A stretch of DNA of 64,000 bases from Nitritalea halalkaliphila LW7 (GTDB taxonomy: Bacteria; Bacteroidota; Bacteroidia; Cytophagales; Cyclobacteriaceae). The DNA lies in NCBI RefSeq assembly GCF_000265075.1, contig NZ_AJYA01000028.1, positions 17,455 to 81,454 of the forward strand. Reading direction: 5' to 3'. Shown here one piece after another: positions 63,971 to 64,000 of this stretch (position 1 is the stretch's first letter; each line of letters begins with the position of its first letter). The translations under genes and the position numbers were made by a program. The notes beneath the pieces are model-generated. The model saw only the letters and a program-made list of their open reading frames with translations, was not told where the DNA came from and did no database searches.

Positions 63971-64000
63971 TAAATCCAACAAATCCCAGCACCTTAGGCA

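Overview
The window comes from a member of the Bacteroidota, most likely order Cytophagales. Evidence: three SusC/SusD pairs, a subtilase with a type IX secretion (T9SS) C-terminal sorting domain, PorQ-like and PorE-like T9SS proteins, a DUF4924 protein, Bacteroidota-type -7 promoter elements (TAnnTTTG), a DinB plus DnaE2-like mutagenic polymerase pair under an S24 repressor, and tRNA genes without encoded CCA. The coding capacity is mostly chromosomal housekeeping plus accessory outer-membrane uptake loci. I see no insertion sequence, prophage, CRISPR array or rRNA.

Layout. 1-3.4 kb: 3' end of an SF1 helicase, then two surface/lipoprotein genes and a DUF4924 gene. 3.5-9.2 kb: lepA, folD, tRNA-Leu(GAG), nitroreductase, sixA-like phosphatase, cold-shock gene, SDR. 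9.2-14.1 kb: minus-strand lon, porQ-like, hslU. 14.4-19.7 kb: cupin, purA, STAS, fur, rel(A/spoT). 19.9-25.1 kb: tRNA-Leu(TAG), tig, clpP, clpX, lpxB, queD. 25.2-34.9 kb: SusCD locus 1 with a lipoprotein, followed by a secreted T9SS subtilase and an unknown exported protein. 35.3-37.9 kb: PorE-like OmpA protein and queE. 38.1-43.2 kb: SusCD locus 2 with lipoprotein. 43.8-46.5 kb: ogt, S24 repressor, dinB. 46.8-51.5 kb: SusCD locus 3. 51.9-54.8 kb: an autoregulated GntR/ABC-transporter operon with a clear operator. 55-58 kb: dnaE2-like polymerase. 58-64 kb: OMP, Rossmann protein, M3 peptidase, a receiver-like protein, thioredoxin, TsdA-like dihaem cytochrome.

How the genes work together. The region is rich in protein quality control (Lon, HslU, ClpXP, trigger factor, M3 oligopeptidase). 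The SusCD loci have no glycoside hydrolase nearby; the only linked hydrolase is a peptidase. The DNA-damage genes ogt, S24 repressor, dinB and dnaE2 form a cassette interrupted by about 8.5 kb of SusCD and ABC genes, but dinB and dnaE2 still share an 18-bp upstream motif.

A strong technical pattern runs through the window. At least thirteen genes carry one-base indels, nearly all in short C/G or A/T homopolymers: propeller lipoprotein, lepA, cupin, fur, rel, ompA-like, susD2, ogt, susC3, unknown 52 kb gene, gntR, ABC permease and M3 peptidase. Restoring the base(s) gives full-length family proteins every time. I read these as consensus errors and give full corrected spans.
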